NCBI RefSeq assembly: GCF_000002875.2
Contig: NC_009391.2
Span: 1-64,000 of the forward strand
DNA: 64,000 nt
Source: Leishmania infantum JPCM5
Taxonomy: Eukaryota > Euglenozoa > Kinetoplastea > Trypanosomatida > Trypanosomatidae
Direction of reading: 5' to 3'
Below the pieces are notes generated by a model that saw nothing but the letters and a program-made list of their open reading frames with translations, searched no databases and was not told the DNA's origin. Every line of letters starts with the position of its first letter. Positions within the stretch are counted from its first letter, which is position 1. Shown here piece after piece: positions 32,679 through 43,502 of this stretch. Made by a program: the position numbers and the translations under genes.

Positions 32679-35600
32679 ATGTCGTCATCGCCATCGTCAT
32701 CTCCGCCTCATGAGCCGCCGCGCGTGCTCTTTCCACAGGAGTGCTCCCATGACACGCACTGCATGAGCCACACGGGCAACCTCTACACCGCCCTCATCAC
32801 GGGAGGAAGCAGACTGGTGCTGCTGAAGAACGGTGTGGTGCTAGCGCAAAGTTGCCCACTGTTCGACGAAGCGCCGACGGTGGCAGCCGCAGAGACGGCG
32901 GTGAGTACCGCGCCCCCAACTACCGAAGCCGCTGCCACCACGACGTCGAGAGGAGCGACAGCCTGCACAAGAGGCGAGTCTGCTCGGGCATTGCCGGCCT
33001 CGGCGTCGCGGGTGTGCGCTGTGTCTGTGTACCATTTCACCGATGATGTCTTGCGCGTTGCCGTAGCCACGACAACGGACGTGGTTTTGTTTGAGTTCGA
33101 TGATGCCGGGCAGCTGTGGCGCGACACCCGTGCATCTTCGTTTTGGCGAACAGCAGAGGGCGCGAACACTGTGCACGGCAGCGGGATACCACCGCCGTCC
33201 TCTGCCGCCGCGTCGCCGGGCAAGGATGGAAGTTCAACAAGTCCATGCACATCCATGCAAGGACGCAGCAACCTTTTCCAAACATCGAATGCATCTTCTT
33301 CGTCCGCCGCGGCGAAGGGCTCTGGGCCTATCACGAGCGGCGGGCAGCCAACTCAGAAGCAGTGCGGTTTCACAGGGCGGTTACGGTGGAGACACGTGAC
33401 ATTCCGCTTGGACGCGACGTTGTTGGCTACTCGCCCTGGAGTGACCGAGGGCGGCAACACTTCCTCCTCTTCGACCGCCCCATACCCTGGCGCCGCGCCC
33501 ACCGCTGCGGACGTGAGACTGAGAGGTGCGAGTGCCGCTGCTGCTGCCGTGCCGGTGCGGATATCTACGCCCGCACATCCCTCCGTCGTGCGAGCAGTGG
33601 ACTTTGTGAGCGCGGACACGTTGTGCATCGTGCTCGACACAGAGGCGGTTCTGATCGTGCTCGGTAATAGCCATGGCGCGCCGGCGCTCCCCTCTGTTGT
33701 GGGTAGCGCAGCTGCTGCCGTGCAGCTGCCGGATCGCGTAGTGTGGCGCTCCATGGGCGCCTACCGCAGCCTCGCCGTGTGTCGTGTGAATCACCACGTT
33801 GCCCTCGCATTGGGCCATGCCACAATGGTCGTCTTTCCCTCCTGCGTCTTTCCTGCGGATGATCAGGTGCCCATGTCGTACCCTGCGTCGCCGAGCGTGG
33901 TGGACGAGCGCTGCTTCAGCCGCGTCGCGTCCACAGCCGCCCCCTCCCTGTTTTCTACAAACTCCGCATCAGGCGGCGCACACGTAACCGCGACGGTGGG
34001 GAGCCGTGACTTCGCTGTCGCACCAACGCCGGCCTTCTCGCCAACGTCGCGCCCGACCTTGGTCGGGGGCTTTGCTGAAACGCCTGGCCAACCTACAACG
34101 ACGTCTGGAGCGTCCGCGTCGCCCGCGGCCGGGGCGTACACGACCCTGGCAGAGCGCGCTCTCACCACCTCGGTCGGCATCTACCACATCACTGACATGC
34201 AGTGGCACTGTGTCTCATCGCACACGCTGCTATGCGTCACGTGCACGCACCCGCAGGAGGAGACGGCATACATGATGTTGTACACAGTGCAGTCACTGTC
34301 GAGCGTGCGGCGGTACACAAATGTCATGAGAGAGCACGCCGATGGCGGATGGGGCCCGTGCCGAGGCGGGTACGAGGGCGAGGAGCTCAACATCGCCGAC
34401 GCAAGCCTCCGCTTGTCTGGCAGGAGCGTCAAGAACATTGTGCAGCTGGTCCCCGCCGGTGTGATTGCGCTAGCCTACACCCCTTCTTTACGGATGGCCG
34501 GGCAGCACGCGTACCCGTGCACGAACGGCAACACCGCATTCCTTGTTGGGAACGCAACATCTCCGGCGTCCACAGCCGACACGCCGCTGCACCCTCCCTC
34601 GCTGCAACCCGAGACACCAGACGTTGCGGCGCTCTCTGTCAGTACGGTGGCCGGGACGACGTGGGGAGGGGCGCCGCCGCCGCCCATTGCCGAGATGCAT
34701 ACGAGCCTTGTCCCAAACTTCTCGCATTCTGCTGAGGCCAACTCGATGAGCAGCCGCATGGAGTTTGTGCACGTCGAGGGTGACGGCACCGTGCGGACGT
34801 CGAGTTACGCGTTTGGGCGACAGAAGCACGCAAGTTTTGCCAAGCAGCGCGCCGTTGGGCTGGCTTGTAGGGAGCTGCTGCAGCCTCTCCTGCGCCTTTA
34901 CGGCTCCCTGGTGAAGGTCACGGTTCTGCCACCGTGGCGTACGCGACCCATCGAGCTCGGGCACGACACCAGCAAGCAGCCGTGCGCGGTGGAGCTGATG
35001 CTCGGCGCGGCGCGGCGGTATCGAATGGTACTGCGCTTCACGAGTGGGGTGGTGCTAGCGGTGATGGTGGACCTCTCCGCCGCCGTGTATCGGGTGGAGT
35101 GCTTCCTGGCTTTGGGCTGCGCGCCGTTGTTGTCGCTGCGGACCGTGATGCCTCTGGCAGAGGCGGAAAAGGCGCAGGGGCAGCCGCCGCCGTTATCTGT
35201 TTGGAACCCCGCGGGCTCGTCGACGATCCTCATCGCCGGCTTGCTCGGCTTCCCCACACCTGCGCTGCTGATTCCATCCGAGACGCCGCTGAGCTTGCCG
35301 AAGGCCCCTGCATCGTTTCTGGAAGGTGGAGAGGAGGGCGCTGAAGACTTGGGGGCCGTGCAGCTGGCTGGTGGCTCTATCTCGGCCGATTCGGCAGCCG
35401 TCACGCGCACCGCCTCCGCCACCTCATCACACAACGCTGCTCACGACGCTTCGAACTCCGTGGCGGCTGCGATGCCTCCTCGGACCGTGTGGGCTGTGGT
35501 GCTGCTGCAGGTAGAGCCCTCTGGTATGCAGGCGCGAGTGCTCACGGCGGCGCCGCTCACCGAGGTGCACATCCCTGGCGTCTCGTTGATGGCAGGTGCT

Positions 35601-38600
35601 CACGATGGGGGCGGCGGCGGTGGTGGCGCGCAGAGCGCACGCCCGCCGCCGAGTGCGCCGACGGCTGCGAGTGCGGGCTCCATGTCCGCGAGGGATGCAC
35701 CGCCAATGCCACTGACAGCCGCCTCGACCGCTGCAGCAGCGGGCTGTGCGGCACAGGTGACGGAGGACGACGTCGTCTCCTTCATGACTCTCAAGTGCCC
35801 GGAGAAACTTCGCTTCATGCCGGCACTGCTGAAGGCGGCTCAGCAGGACGCGGGGCGCTTGCTGGCACAACTCATTGCCAAGTACGGGACTGCGGAGGAG
35901 AGCGGTGAAGCCGTCGGCGTCGCCCAAGCGTCAGAGAAGGAGGCCAGGGCGGATGACGGGGAGGTTGAGGCGGTGCCGGTCATGTCTCGCTCCCACCCCG
36001 TTGTGCGTAGTCTTTCGGTGCTGACCAGTGGTTGCATTGATGCCGGAGGTGAGGTGCTGCTGCTGGTTCGCGCGAACGCGCTCTGCGGCGGCAACAGTGA
36101 GGGAGGCGAGGGCGGTGGTGCTGCGGCGCTAATTCGACTCCGTCCACCATGCCTCGAGGCACTTGCCCCGGTGCACCACCTCGTGGCTGCCGGCGGCTGT
36201 TACATCCCTTTCGAGCCCATTGTGGCCGAGTATGTGCCGGTGCTTGCAGAGGTGCAGCAGCGGTGGTGGTCAGAGCCGCTACGGTCAGCCCAACTGTCTT
36301 CGACGTGCGGAGCTACATCACCAAGACACTTGGAGGGCTCGGTGCAGGATGTTCGAGAGGCTCTGCGCGCCTGCCAGCGTGTCTCCGCCGCGGCGGAGGG
36401 GGCGGCGGTGGTGCAGTGCCAGGTTGTACCGAGATCGCCCGGGATAGCGTACGTTCGCGTACGCACTCCCCTGTCGCCGGACACCGGCGAGGCGGATGCG
36501 CCGACGGCCCTGCAGTGCCTTTCGCTGCCCTCGACGATCGACCCGAAGAGCATCACACGCGTGATCGGCGCCCTGCTAGTGAACAACGATGTTGTGATCG
36601 GTGTGCTCTGCCGCACCGCAGGGGACAGCAATGCCGCTTCCTCCGTCTTGTATCTCTACGGTTGCCCAGCTGTTCAGTCGCTCGCGGCGCCTGGGGCAGC
36701 TGCCGCTACTGCTACGGCGAAGCCGAGCGACAACGTTGGCATGGCGGCGACTTGTCTCGCTTCAGGCTCTTCCGCGTTTACGCTTGAGGCAACGCTGCCC
36801 GGAGTGGACGCCTTCGACCTCAGCGCAAGTGGCGAAGCCGTGCTGCTGCGACGGTGGCCGGCCCAGGTGGGTATGCCACCACCGTCGGCAGAGAGCGCCG
36901 CCGTGCAGGGGTCGCGGTTCGAGCGCTGGCTGCGCTGCTTTCCCAAAGAGAGCGACAGTGGCTATTCCTACGTCCAGGACTGCACGTGGTGTCCGCCGTG
37001 CGGCACCACCGGCGGGCTGCTCGGAATCGGTGGCCGTGGCTCGGCAGTCGCACCGGAAACGGTGACGGCTCTTATGACTCTGGACGTGGCGGGGGCGTGG
37101 GAGGCAAGCACCGTGGGCCTCTCGGTAGCAGAAGCGGCAAGGCTGGGCAGAAGCCGCACGTCCACCCGCCACGTACTCTACGCGACTACCAGCAACTCCT
37201 TCATTCATGTCCGCCAACTCCCGTTGCGCAGCAGCGGCGCCACAGCGAGCGCGTCTGGCAGCTCATCAGCTTCCGTCGTCGGAGAGGCAGCACTGCCGCA
37301 GTATCATCCCGATGCTGTTATGCAGCTGATCGGCATGGCGCGATGGAACGCGCTGGCGAAGGTGTTGACGTGCGTCGCAGACGCGGTGAGGGCGGTGGTG
37401 GCGCCGCTGGGGGCTGAAGGAGCAGCCTCGACTGTGGATGAGTCATCGAGTGTGATGCTGTTCGATCAGCCCCCGGAGGAGCTGGCGCGGCGCTTGTGCA
37501 CCTCGGCCGTGGCGCGCGACTTTCATGGCCTTCCGCAGGTGGCGCAGGAAGAGGAGGTGCTGCGTCGGGTAACTCCGCCGCAGCTGTCTGTGGCGGCGTT
37601 ACGCGACGAAGAGATGCAGGCCAACGCGATGGCACCGGCGCCGTCTTCCTCAGCGCCTTGCACGACGGCAGCCGTCCGCCTTTATGACTTCAGCGCCATC
37701 TGCGGCGCGCTCGTCAGCGAGCTTACCCAACTGCTTCCCCAGGTCATCCTGAGCGGACTGGATAGCCAAGAGCACCTGAAGTTGCTGTGCATCTTGCAGG
37801 CCTTACGTGACACGTTGCCGCTGAGCCGCAGCGTCGACGAGGCAGCGGCGCGGCATCTCTTCTACAGTCGCTACATGGGCCTTGGAAGACGCCTGCGACT
37901 GACGAACGTAGACGCACCAGCTGCTGCCGCCACGGACTCGTGCGCCCCCATCAACTCCGTGTTGCACTTCGAAGTTGACCGCACCGCCACGAGCACCGTC
38001 ACAACGGCATCGTATTTGTGGGCGGCCATGTCCGACTCGCAGTCGACTCTCCTATCGCTCTTGTTCGACAAGGCAAGCACGGTGTACGTGGACGGCAGCG
38101 CTGGTGGTGCCCTCGGTGGCCTTGGTGCCAGCGGTGGCGGTGGCGGGGGCACGGGGGCGGCATTGGCGCCGATCACAGGCGGCGCGTCGGCACAGGACCT
38201 GACGTGGGAGCAGGTGAAGCAGTCGGGGGTGGCGTTTTGGCTGCGCTCTGCGGCGGACTTGCGCGCCATGGCGGACCGCGTCGCTCGCCATCAGTATCAG
38301 TCGACGAAGGAGCTGACCGACTGTGCGCTCATGTACTGCACGGCTCGCAAGGCGGGCACGCTGGCGGCGCTGGCCAAGGCGCAGAACAACCAGCGGCTGC
38401 ACGCCTTCTTTAGCCGCGACTTTGCAAACAACGAGCACAATCGTGCGGCTGCCGCCGCCAACGCGTACGCCGCCATCAGCAAGAACATGCCGCAGTACGG
38501 TGCGGCTTTTTTCCTTCTGGCTGGTGACGTTCGGAGTGCGGTGCAGGTGCTGCTGCAGCGGTGTCGCAACCCGTCCTTGGCCTTGTTCGTGCTGCGAGCA

Positions 38601-41600
38601 GCGGGCGACGGTCTGGAAGAGCAGCCATCGGCAGCGGAGACGGCTCTGGAGTGGTACATCGCGCAGCGCACGGCGGAGGCGGAGGTGTGTGGTGCGCTGG
38701 ACATGTGGGAGCTGACCTGCCTGAGCTGGCTCGACGTCAGCCCACCGCGGGTGTCGCCTGAAGTGGCGGTGCAGCGACGCGTCCGGGCGCTGCAGCGCAT
38801 CGCGGCCCACCCCACCGCGCACCCCGAGGCCCTCTGTGCGCTGCGCTACGCCAGAGACTGCGTGGCCGCCCTCGCCTATCGCGGTGACCAATTTCTCTCA
38901 CCAGCTCGTGAGGTGGTGCTTCTGCTGCGGCTCGGTCGCTACTGCTTGGCGCATCGACTAAGCCTGAATGGCTACCTGCACTACCACGACGCGGAGGCGC
39001 TGCTGAGGGGGCTGCGGGCAGAGGCAGCAGCGGCGGCGTGCTCTGGTACGCTGCAACGCACAAGTAATGGTGGGGGTAAGTCTCGCAGAGCACCGCCGCA
39101 GACGCCGAAAATGGCGGCCGACTTCAACACCGGAACGCTTCTCTTTCGTGGGTTTGATGGCAGCGACGACGACGACGAGGGCGGCAGCGACGACGGTGGA
39201 GCTTTCGCGCATGCGCGACAGGGCAGTTCCTCCTCCGCTGTGGGCGTCAGCAGCGCTGACGCCTCTTCGCCATTGTTCACGCTGTCCGATGGGGCGGCCG
39301 CTGCGGTGGAGGCGGAGGTGCAGTACGTGTACGCCCGCACCGGCGCTATAGTGCGGCCAGGCAGTGACGCTGCAAGTAGCGCGGGTGCTACTGCGCACGC
39401 TGGCGAGTGCGAGGACATTTTGCGCCGCATGCTGCTGAGCTTTACCACTGCTTCGCCCTTCATGATGACGTCGAACGTGGCGGCTGCCGATGGTGGCAGC
39501 GGGGCAGCGGAAACCGTGCTGATGCCGTCGCTTGCCACGTTGCCCTTGTCCTCAGAGCCGTCCTCGGTCCGGGCCAACCCGCACGCGCCATTCCAGCAGC
39601 TGCTGACATCGCTGCTACATCGTTTATCGGCCGTGGAGGTCAATGCGCAGCAGGAACGTCGTGCGACGGCGGGCAAGCCAAGCGTCAGTAACGGCGCCGC
39701 AAGCGGAATCGCGAACGTTGCCCAGGGTTGTTCACCAGTAGCGGTACTGCCACAAATGCAGCCAGCAGGGACTTCGCTTTCTTCGGCAGTGGCGGCTGCT
39801 GTGCCGTCTTTGAGTATCGCCACCCCTACAGCCGCAGACGGGGGCTGGCACGCCCTGTGCGTGCCCCTGCTTCACTTCCTCCTGAGCAGTGTGGCGTTGC
39901 ATTGCGCTAACTATATCGTGCTGCTCGCCCTCCAGCGTGTCCCCGTCTCCACGGAAGGGGTGCTGAAGGCCGCGGTGCAGGCGAAGCTTCTGTCGGACGA
40001 CGGTAACGCGCTGCAAGGAGCCGGCGACACCCCTCCCCCCGCTGCTGATGCTGCTACGGCGGCACCGCCGCTCGCTGCGCCCCTATCCCCGTTGCACCGT
40101 CCTCTGATTGCCTTTTTCCATCTTCTTCTGCACCATATGAGACGGCACTACCGTGACGCATGGGCGGCTGACGGCGGTCGCCTCGGTGGTGGGCAGGCAT
40201 CCACGTCACCGGGCCACCATCTGGAGGCATGCGGCGGCAAGGGTTGTGTGTGGGGAGTGACCAACGACGATGACACGGAAGTGATGGCGGAGGAGGATGG
40301 CGCAATGCGCGGCGGCAGCGAGGACGGCGGTCAGGTCTATCGGAGCATGTTCGACGCGCTTCTTGCTGCTGCGACCGCAGCGGAGGAGTCCAATAATTGT
40401 GCGGCGCGGGTGGTTAGGACGTCCTGCAGTGCAGGGACAAGCTGGAGCAGCTTTCGCGCACGGGCCGACGCGGATGGCGCCACCATCGATGCCGACGCAC
40501 CTCGCGACTCGATGCCGCTGCGCCTTGCAGACTCGGCTCAGGTGTCGCTGCTGCTCTCGTGTTGCCAGGCTCAGCTACACTTGCGGCTTATGGAGCACCT
40601 CAAGCAGCTGACACGGGCGGAGCTGGACTCGGAGGTGATTACGCCAACCACGCAGCGCGCCATGGACGCCGGGATCCTCTATGCCGATGCGCTCTCCCCA
40701 GAGGCGAAGGCGGCGCTGGTGCAGCGTCGCATACTGCACTGCACACTGCTGCTAGACGTGACGTCCCGTTGGAGCACGCTCTCGGAGGAGTGCATGATGC
40801 GCATCTACGCAGCGCAGCCGCAGTACGCGCCCGGTCCTTTGACAGACCCCAATGGCGTTTTCCTAGAAGTGCAGCAGACGGTGAGGCTGATGCAGGCGGT
40901 GTTGGTGGCGGTGCTGGACGCTCCGCCGAGATATATGCAGGCAAGCACTTCTCCGGCGACAGCGGAGGCCTCAGCGGCAGCCGAATGTGGTGGTGCAAAA
41001 ATGGCTGCACACCGTGCGCCGTTCGATCCTGTGACGCCGCCGCCGCTGCCCAAGTCGTCGACCTCGTGGTTAGAGGACAACACACTCACGATGCTAGAGC
41101 TGTGTGCGACACAGCTGGAGCTGTTCTGGACGCTGCCGGCGCCGACACTGGCACAGTGCTGTCAGCTAGCAGCACCGACCCGCGCGGCGCTGGAACTGCT
41201 GCAGGAGTCTACTGCGTCACACACGTCGGCGCGAGCGCTGCTGGAGTGCATGCTACGCCCAGTGAAGTTAGCAGCAGATCCCCTGGCGGAGCACAATCGT
41301 TTCGGCAACGCAGGCACGCCTTTCAACGACGCCGCCTCCGCCTCCCAGGGCCTCTTCGCCTTTTCAGCTGCAGCGACACCGGTCTCCTCGTCGCACATGA
41401 CACGGACGGCGTCTCCCTGGGCACCTGACTTTACACCGTCGCCGGATGAACCACAGCAGCGTAACGGCCACACCGAGGTGTACTGCCCCGCACTCTCTTA
41501 CATGCAACTGGCGTGGATGCGGCGGCACCACACGCACGCACTGCTTCGGGGGCTGCTGCTCATGGTGACGCTGAATTGCGGTCAGGGACAGGGCCAACGT

Positions 41601-43502
41601 CCTGTCAGCACCGACCGCCTTATCCTTGCTCAACACAACCACAGTGTCACCGGGGTCCACTTCGACGCCTCCAGCTGCGACAGCGTGGTGTGGACGACTG
41701 AATCCGGCACCTCGGTTGGTCACGGCTTCCGCGAACTCCTCGCCGGGGACAACGAGGAGGCGCTGTGGAAGCAGGCAACGGAGCGAAACTTGGCGACGGC
41801 CGCCTTTACTCTTGGGCTGACCGCACAGCACGAGCGGCTGCGCTTGGCGGCGGAGCACGCGGAGCAGCAGTACACACCCGCTGTCATCGCAGCGGTGGCA
41901 GCCAAGTCAGCGCTCGAGAGCCGACCGCGGCTTGGCGAGGCGGCCAACGCGATGCCGTCCAGCCACCCGCACCTGCCGTTCTTTGTCTCTCGGCACCTCG
42001 ACGGACACCTCGACCTCTACCCCTTCGCGTCTCAGGAGTGCGTGGCGAGCTTCCGCTGTGCGGCGCGTCACGGCCAAAGCGCGATGGGGCGTAGCGGCGG
42101 TACCAGCGGCGGCGTTGGCACCAGCCACAGCAGCGCATGCGTATGGCGAGCGTGGGGAGTAGCGGCGGGGCCCACCGCGGCCGTACCGGCACACAGCGCG
42201 CGGCTGGCTTGCTCTGCAGTTGGTGCAGCTGTGTCCTCGTCGCTCGACCGCGACGACGGCTACGCCGTCACCCCCGTTGCCTTCTCCCCCAACGGCTACA
42301 TCGTTGCCGCGGGCCTCTCGGACGGCTCCGTCGCGGGCTGGCGCTTTGCCGCGGCGGCCGTGGAGAGCCCGCCGGCGTTCTCCTTTCCGCCGCTGTTCAC
42401 CCCCTCCGGCATACGCAGCTGCACGTTCTGTGGTGATCGGAGCTCGCTGATGGTGGTGGTCGGGGTGGCCAAGGAGCCGCACCAGTATCGGCACGGCTAC
42501 GCGACCGCTGACTCGACGTCTTCTCTTGGCATCAGTGCAGCCACACCACTCTCTGCACTCGCTCCTCCCTTGGTGCCCTCGTCTGTCGCAGCGGCCCCCG
42601 CCTCCGCATCCACCACGTGGCCCAGCACAGCTGCGAGTTTCGATGCTGGAGAGATGGTGGGCGAGATGCTGATCCTTGATACCATGCTGGGCGCCGGTGC
42701 CATCACGGCTCGGTGCGCGCTGCCCTTCATACCCTCCTACGCTGTCTACATCGCGTCTCTGCGAGCGGTGCTGATGGTGTCCTTGGAAGGCATGCTGGCC
42801 ACGTACGCGGTGGCAACGGGCAGGTTAGCCGTACTGGGCACGGTGCCCGTTACGACGGTGCTGCGGTCTGCGCTGGGGCCGTCGCTCGGCGCCGACTGCG
42901 GTGATGCCGGCGCGGGTGCCGCGTCGTCTAGGAGCGGCGCATCGGACAGTGATACGGTGTACATCACATGTGTGGCGCGCAGCAGCTACGACCCACTCGT
43001 TGCACTCGGCGTATCCAACGGCCTGGTACTGCTGCTGCACTTCCGCAGCATCAGTGCGGCGATGGCACGGACGGAGCGGCGCATCCGAGACGAGGGCGAG
43101 GACACGTTTGTGTATTACCCACCACGCGTGTTTTCCGCCGGCTCCGACACAACCGAGAGCCGCCGCAGCAAGCGCAAAGTTGCTCAGCAAACGAAGAGTG
43201 GCGCGGTTGCATCGGCCAGCGCGACGGCGCGGGTGACGAGCGAGGTGGCGGCGCCGGCGATGGGCAAGGAGTTTCTCGCACGGCTTCCAGAAAAAACGGT
43301 GTTGAGTGAGGCAACGTACATGCAGGTGGCGCCGCACATCAACACCCGCAGCGCCATCGTAGATCTCGTGTTTAGTCCGTCGATGCTGCTGGCCGGGTTG
43401 CAAGATGGGAAGGTGATGGCGGCCTCGCTCATCGCGCACGCGACTCGAGCGCGTCTCACGGCCGGCTGTACGATCCCGAGCGATCTGCTAGAGTGTCCGT
43501 GA
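32679..43502 (+). CDS. Rav1/DmX-like protein (rabconnectin-3 alpha family), 3607 aa
   Basis: Very large WD-repeat protein of the Rav1/DmX/rabconnectin-3 family. In yeast and animals this family is the core of the RAVE complex, which reassembles V-ATPase V1 with V0 on acidic organelles. N-terminal beta-propeller-type segments occupy about residues 1-900 (for instance VRAVDFVSADTLCIVLDTEA). The Rav1 C-terminal-type helical domain lies at about 1840-2080: VAFWLRSAADLRAMADRVA, TDCALMYCTARKAGTLAALA and QYGAAFFLLAGDVRSAVQVL. WD-like repeats follow near the end (VTPVAFSPNGYIVAAGLSDG at about 3200; LVFSPSMLLAGLQDGKV at about 3560). Long A/S/G/T-rich inserts explain the size above animal DMXL (about 3000 aa). 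One continuous frame with no damage. The ATG at 32679 (MSSSPSSSPPHEPP) is chosen; earlier in-frame ATGs lie in non-coding-like sequence. Confidence 0.8.
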   Translation: MSSSPSSSPPHEPPRVLFPQECSHDTHCMSHTGNLYTALITGGSRLVLLKNGVVLAQSCPLFDEAPTVAAAETAVSTAPPTTEAAATTTSRGATACTRGESARALPASASRVCAVSVYHFTDDVLRVAVATTTDVVLFEFDDAGQLWRDTRASSFWRTAEGANTVHGSGIPPPSSAAASPGKDGSSTSPCTSMQGRSNLFQTSNASSSSAAAKGSGPITSGGQPTQKQCGFTGRLRWRHVTFRLDATLLATRPGVTEGGNTSSSSTAPYPGAAPTAADVRLRGASAAAAAVPVRISTPAHPSVVRAVDFVSADTLCIVLDTEAVLIVLGNSHGAPALPSVVGSAAAAVQLPDRVVWRSMGAYRSLAVCRVNHHVALALGHATMVVFPSCVFPADDQVPMSYPASPSVVDERCFSRVASTAAPSLFSTNSASGGAHVTATVGSRDFAVAPTPAFSPTSRPTLVGGFAETPGQPTTTSGASASPAAGAYTTLAERALTTSVGIYHITDMQWHCVSSHTLLCVTCTHPQEETAYMMLYTVQSLSSVRRYTNVMREHADGGWGPCRGGYEGEELNIADASLRLSGRSVKNIVQLVPAGVIALAYTPSLRMAGQHAYPCTNGNTAFLVGNATSPASTADTPLHPPSLQPETPDVAALSVSTVAGTTWGGAPPPPIAEMHTSLVPNFSHSAEANSMSSRMEFVHVEGDGTVRTSSYAFGRQKHASFAKQRAVGLACRELLQPLLRLYGSLVKVTVLPPWRTRPIELGHDTSKQPCAVELMLGAARRYRMVLRFTSGVVLAVMVDLSAAVYRVECFLALGCAPLLSLRTVMPLAEAEKAQGQPPPLSVWNPAGSSTILIAGLLGFPTPALLIPSETPLSLPKAPASFLEGGEEGAEDLGAVQLAGGSISADSAAVTRTASATSSHNAAHDASNSVAAAMPPRTVWAVVLLQVEPSGMQARVLTAAPLTEVHIPGVSLMAGAHDGGGGGGGAQSARPPPSAPTAASAGSMSARDAPPMPLTAASTAAAAGCAAQVTEDDVVSFMTLKCPEKLRFMPALLKAAQQDAGRLLAQLIAKYGTAEESGEAVGVAQASEKEARADDGEVEAVPVMSRSHPVVRSLSVLTSGCIDAGGEVLLLVRANALCGGNSEGGEGGGAAALIRLRPPCLEALAPVHHLVAAGGCYIPFEPIVAEYVPVLAEVQQRWWSEPLRSAQLSSTCGATSPRHLEGSVQDVREALRACQRVSAAAEGAAVVQCQVVPRSPGIAYVRVRTPLSPDTGEADAPTALQCLSLPSTIDPKSITRVIGALLVNNDVVIGVLCRTAGDSNAASSVLYLYGCPAVQSLAAPGAAAATATAKPSDNVGMAATCLASGSSAFTLEATLPGVDAFDLSASGEAVLLRRWPAQVGMPPPSAESAAVQGSRFERWLRCFPKESDSGYSYVQDCTWCPPCGTTGGLLGIGGRGSAVAPETVTALMTLDVAGAWEASTVGLSVAEAARLGRSRTSTRHVLYATTSNSFIHVRQLPLRSSGATASASGSSSASVVGEAALPQYHPDAVMQLIGMARWNALAKVLTCVADAVRAVVAPLGAEGAASTVDESSSVMLFDQPPEELARRLCTSAVARDFHGLPQVAQEEEVLRRVTPPQLSVAALRDEEMQANAMAPAPSSSAPCTTAAVRLYDFSAICGALVSELTQLLPQVILSGLDSQEHLKLLCILQALRDTLPLSRSVDEAAARHLFYSRYMGLGRRLRLTNVDAPAAAATDSCAPINSVLHFEVDRTATSTVTTASYLWAAMSDSQSTLLSLLFDKASTVYVDGSAGGALGGLGASGGGGGGTGAALAPITGGASAQDLTWEQVKQSGVAFWLRSAADLRAMADRVARHQYQSTKELTDCALMYCTARKAGTLAALAKAQNNQRLHAFFSRDFANNEHNRAAAAANAYAAISKNMPQYGAAFFLLAGDVRSAVQVLLQRCRNPSLALFVLRAAGDGLEEQPSAAETALEWYIAQRTAEAEVCGALDMWELTCLSWLDVSPPRVSPEVAVQRRVRALQRIAAHPTAHPEALCALRYARDCVAALAYRGDQFLSPAREVVLLLRLGRYCLAHRLSLNGYLHYHDAEALLRGLRAEAAAAACSGTLQRTSNGGGKSRRAPPQTPKMAADFNTGTLLFRGFDGSDDDDEGGSDDGGAFAHARQGSSSSAVGVSSADASSPLFTLSDGAAAAVEAEVQYVYARTGAIVRPGSDAASSAGATAHAGECEDILRRMLLSFTTASPFMMTSNVAAADGGSGAAETVLMPSLATLPLSSEPSSVRANPHAPFQQLLTSLLHRLSAVEVNAQQERRATAGKPSVSNGAASGIANVAQGCSPVAVLPQMQPAGTSLSSAVAAAVPSLSIATPTAADGGWHALCVPLLHFLLSSVALHCANYIVLLALQRVPVSTEGVLKAAVQAKLLSDDGNALQGAGDTPPPAADAATAAPPLAAPLSPLHRPLIAFFHLLLHHMRRHYRDAWAADGGRLGGGQASTSPGHHLEACGGKGCVWGVTNDDDTEVMAEEDGAMRGGSEDGGQVYRSMFDALLAAATAAEESNNCAARVVRTSCSAGTSWSSFRARADADGATIDADAPRDSMPLRLADSAQVSLLLSCCQAQLHLRLMEHLKQLTRAELDSEVITPTTQRAMDAGILYADALSPEAKAALVQRRILHCTLLLDVTSRWSTLSEECMMRIYAAQPQYAPGPLTDPNGVFLEVQQTVRLMQAVLVAVLDAPPRYMQASTSPATAEASAAAECGGAKMAAHRAPFDPVTPPPLPKSSTSWLEDNTLTMLELCATQLELFWTLPAPTLAQCCQLAAPTRAALELLQESTASHTSARALLECMLRPVKLAADPLAEHNRFGNAGTPFNDAASASQGLFAFSAAATPVSSSHMTRTASPWAPDFTPSPDEPQQRNGHTEVYCPALSYMQLAWMRRHHTHALLRGLLLMVTLNCGQGQGQRPVSTDRLILAQHNHSVTGVHFDASSCDSVVWTTESGTSVGHGFRELLAGDNEEALWKQATERNLATAAFTLGLTAQHERLRLAAEHAEQQYTPAVIAAVAAKSALESRPRLGEAANAMPSSHPHLPFFVSRHLDGHLDLYPFASQECVASFRCAARHGQSAMGRSGGTSGGVGTSHSSACVWRAWGVAAGPTAAVPAHSARLACSAVGAAVSSSLDRDDGYAVTPVAFSPNGYIVAAGLSDGSVAGWRFAAAAVESPPAFSFPPLFTPSGIRSCTFCGDRSSLMVVVGVAKEPHQYRHGYATADSTSSLGISAATPLSALAPPLVPSSVAAAPASASTTWPSTAASFDAGEMVGEMLILDTMLGAGAITARCALPFIPSYAVYIASLRAVLMVSLEGMLATYAVATGRLAVLGTVPVTTVLRSALGPSLGADCGDAGAGAASSRSGASDSDTVYITCVARSSYDPLVALGVSNGLVLLLHFRSISAAMARTERRIRDEGEDTFVYYPPRVFSAGSDTTESRRSKRKVAQQTKSGAVASASATARVTSEVAAPAMGKEFLARLPEKTVLSEATYMQVAPHINTRSAIVDLVFSPSMLLAGLQDGKVMAASLIAHATRARLTAGCTIPSDLLECP

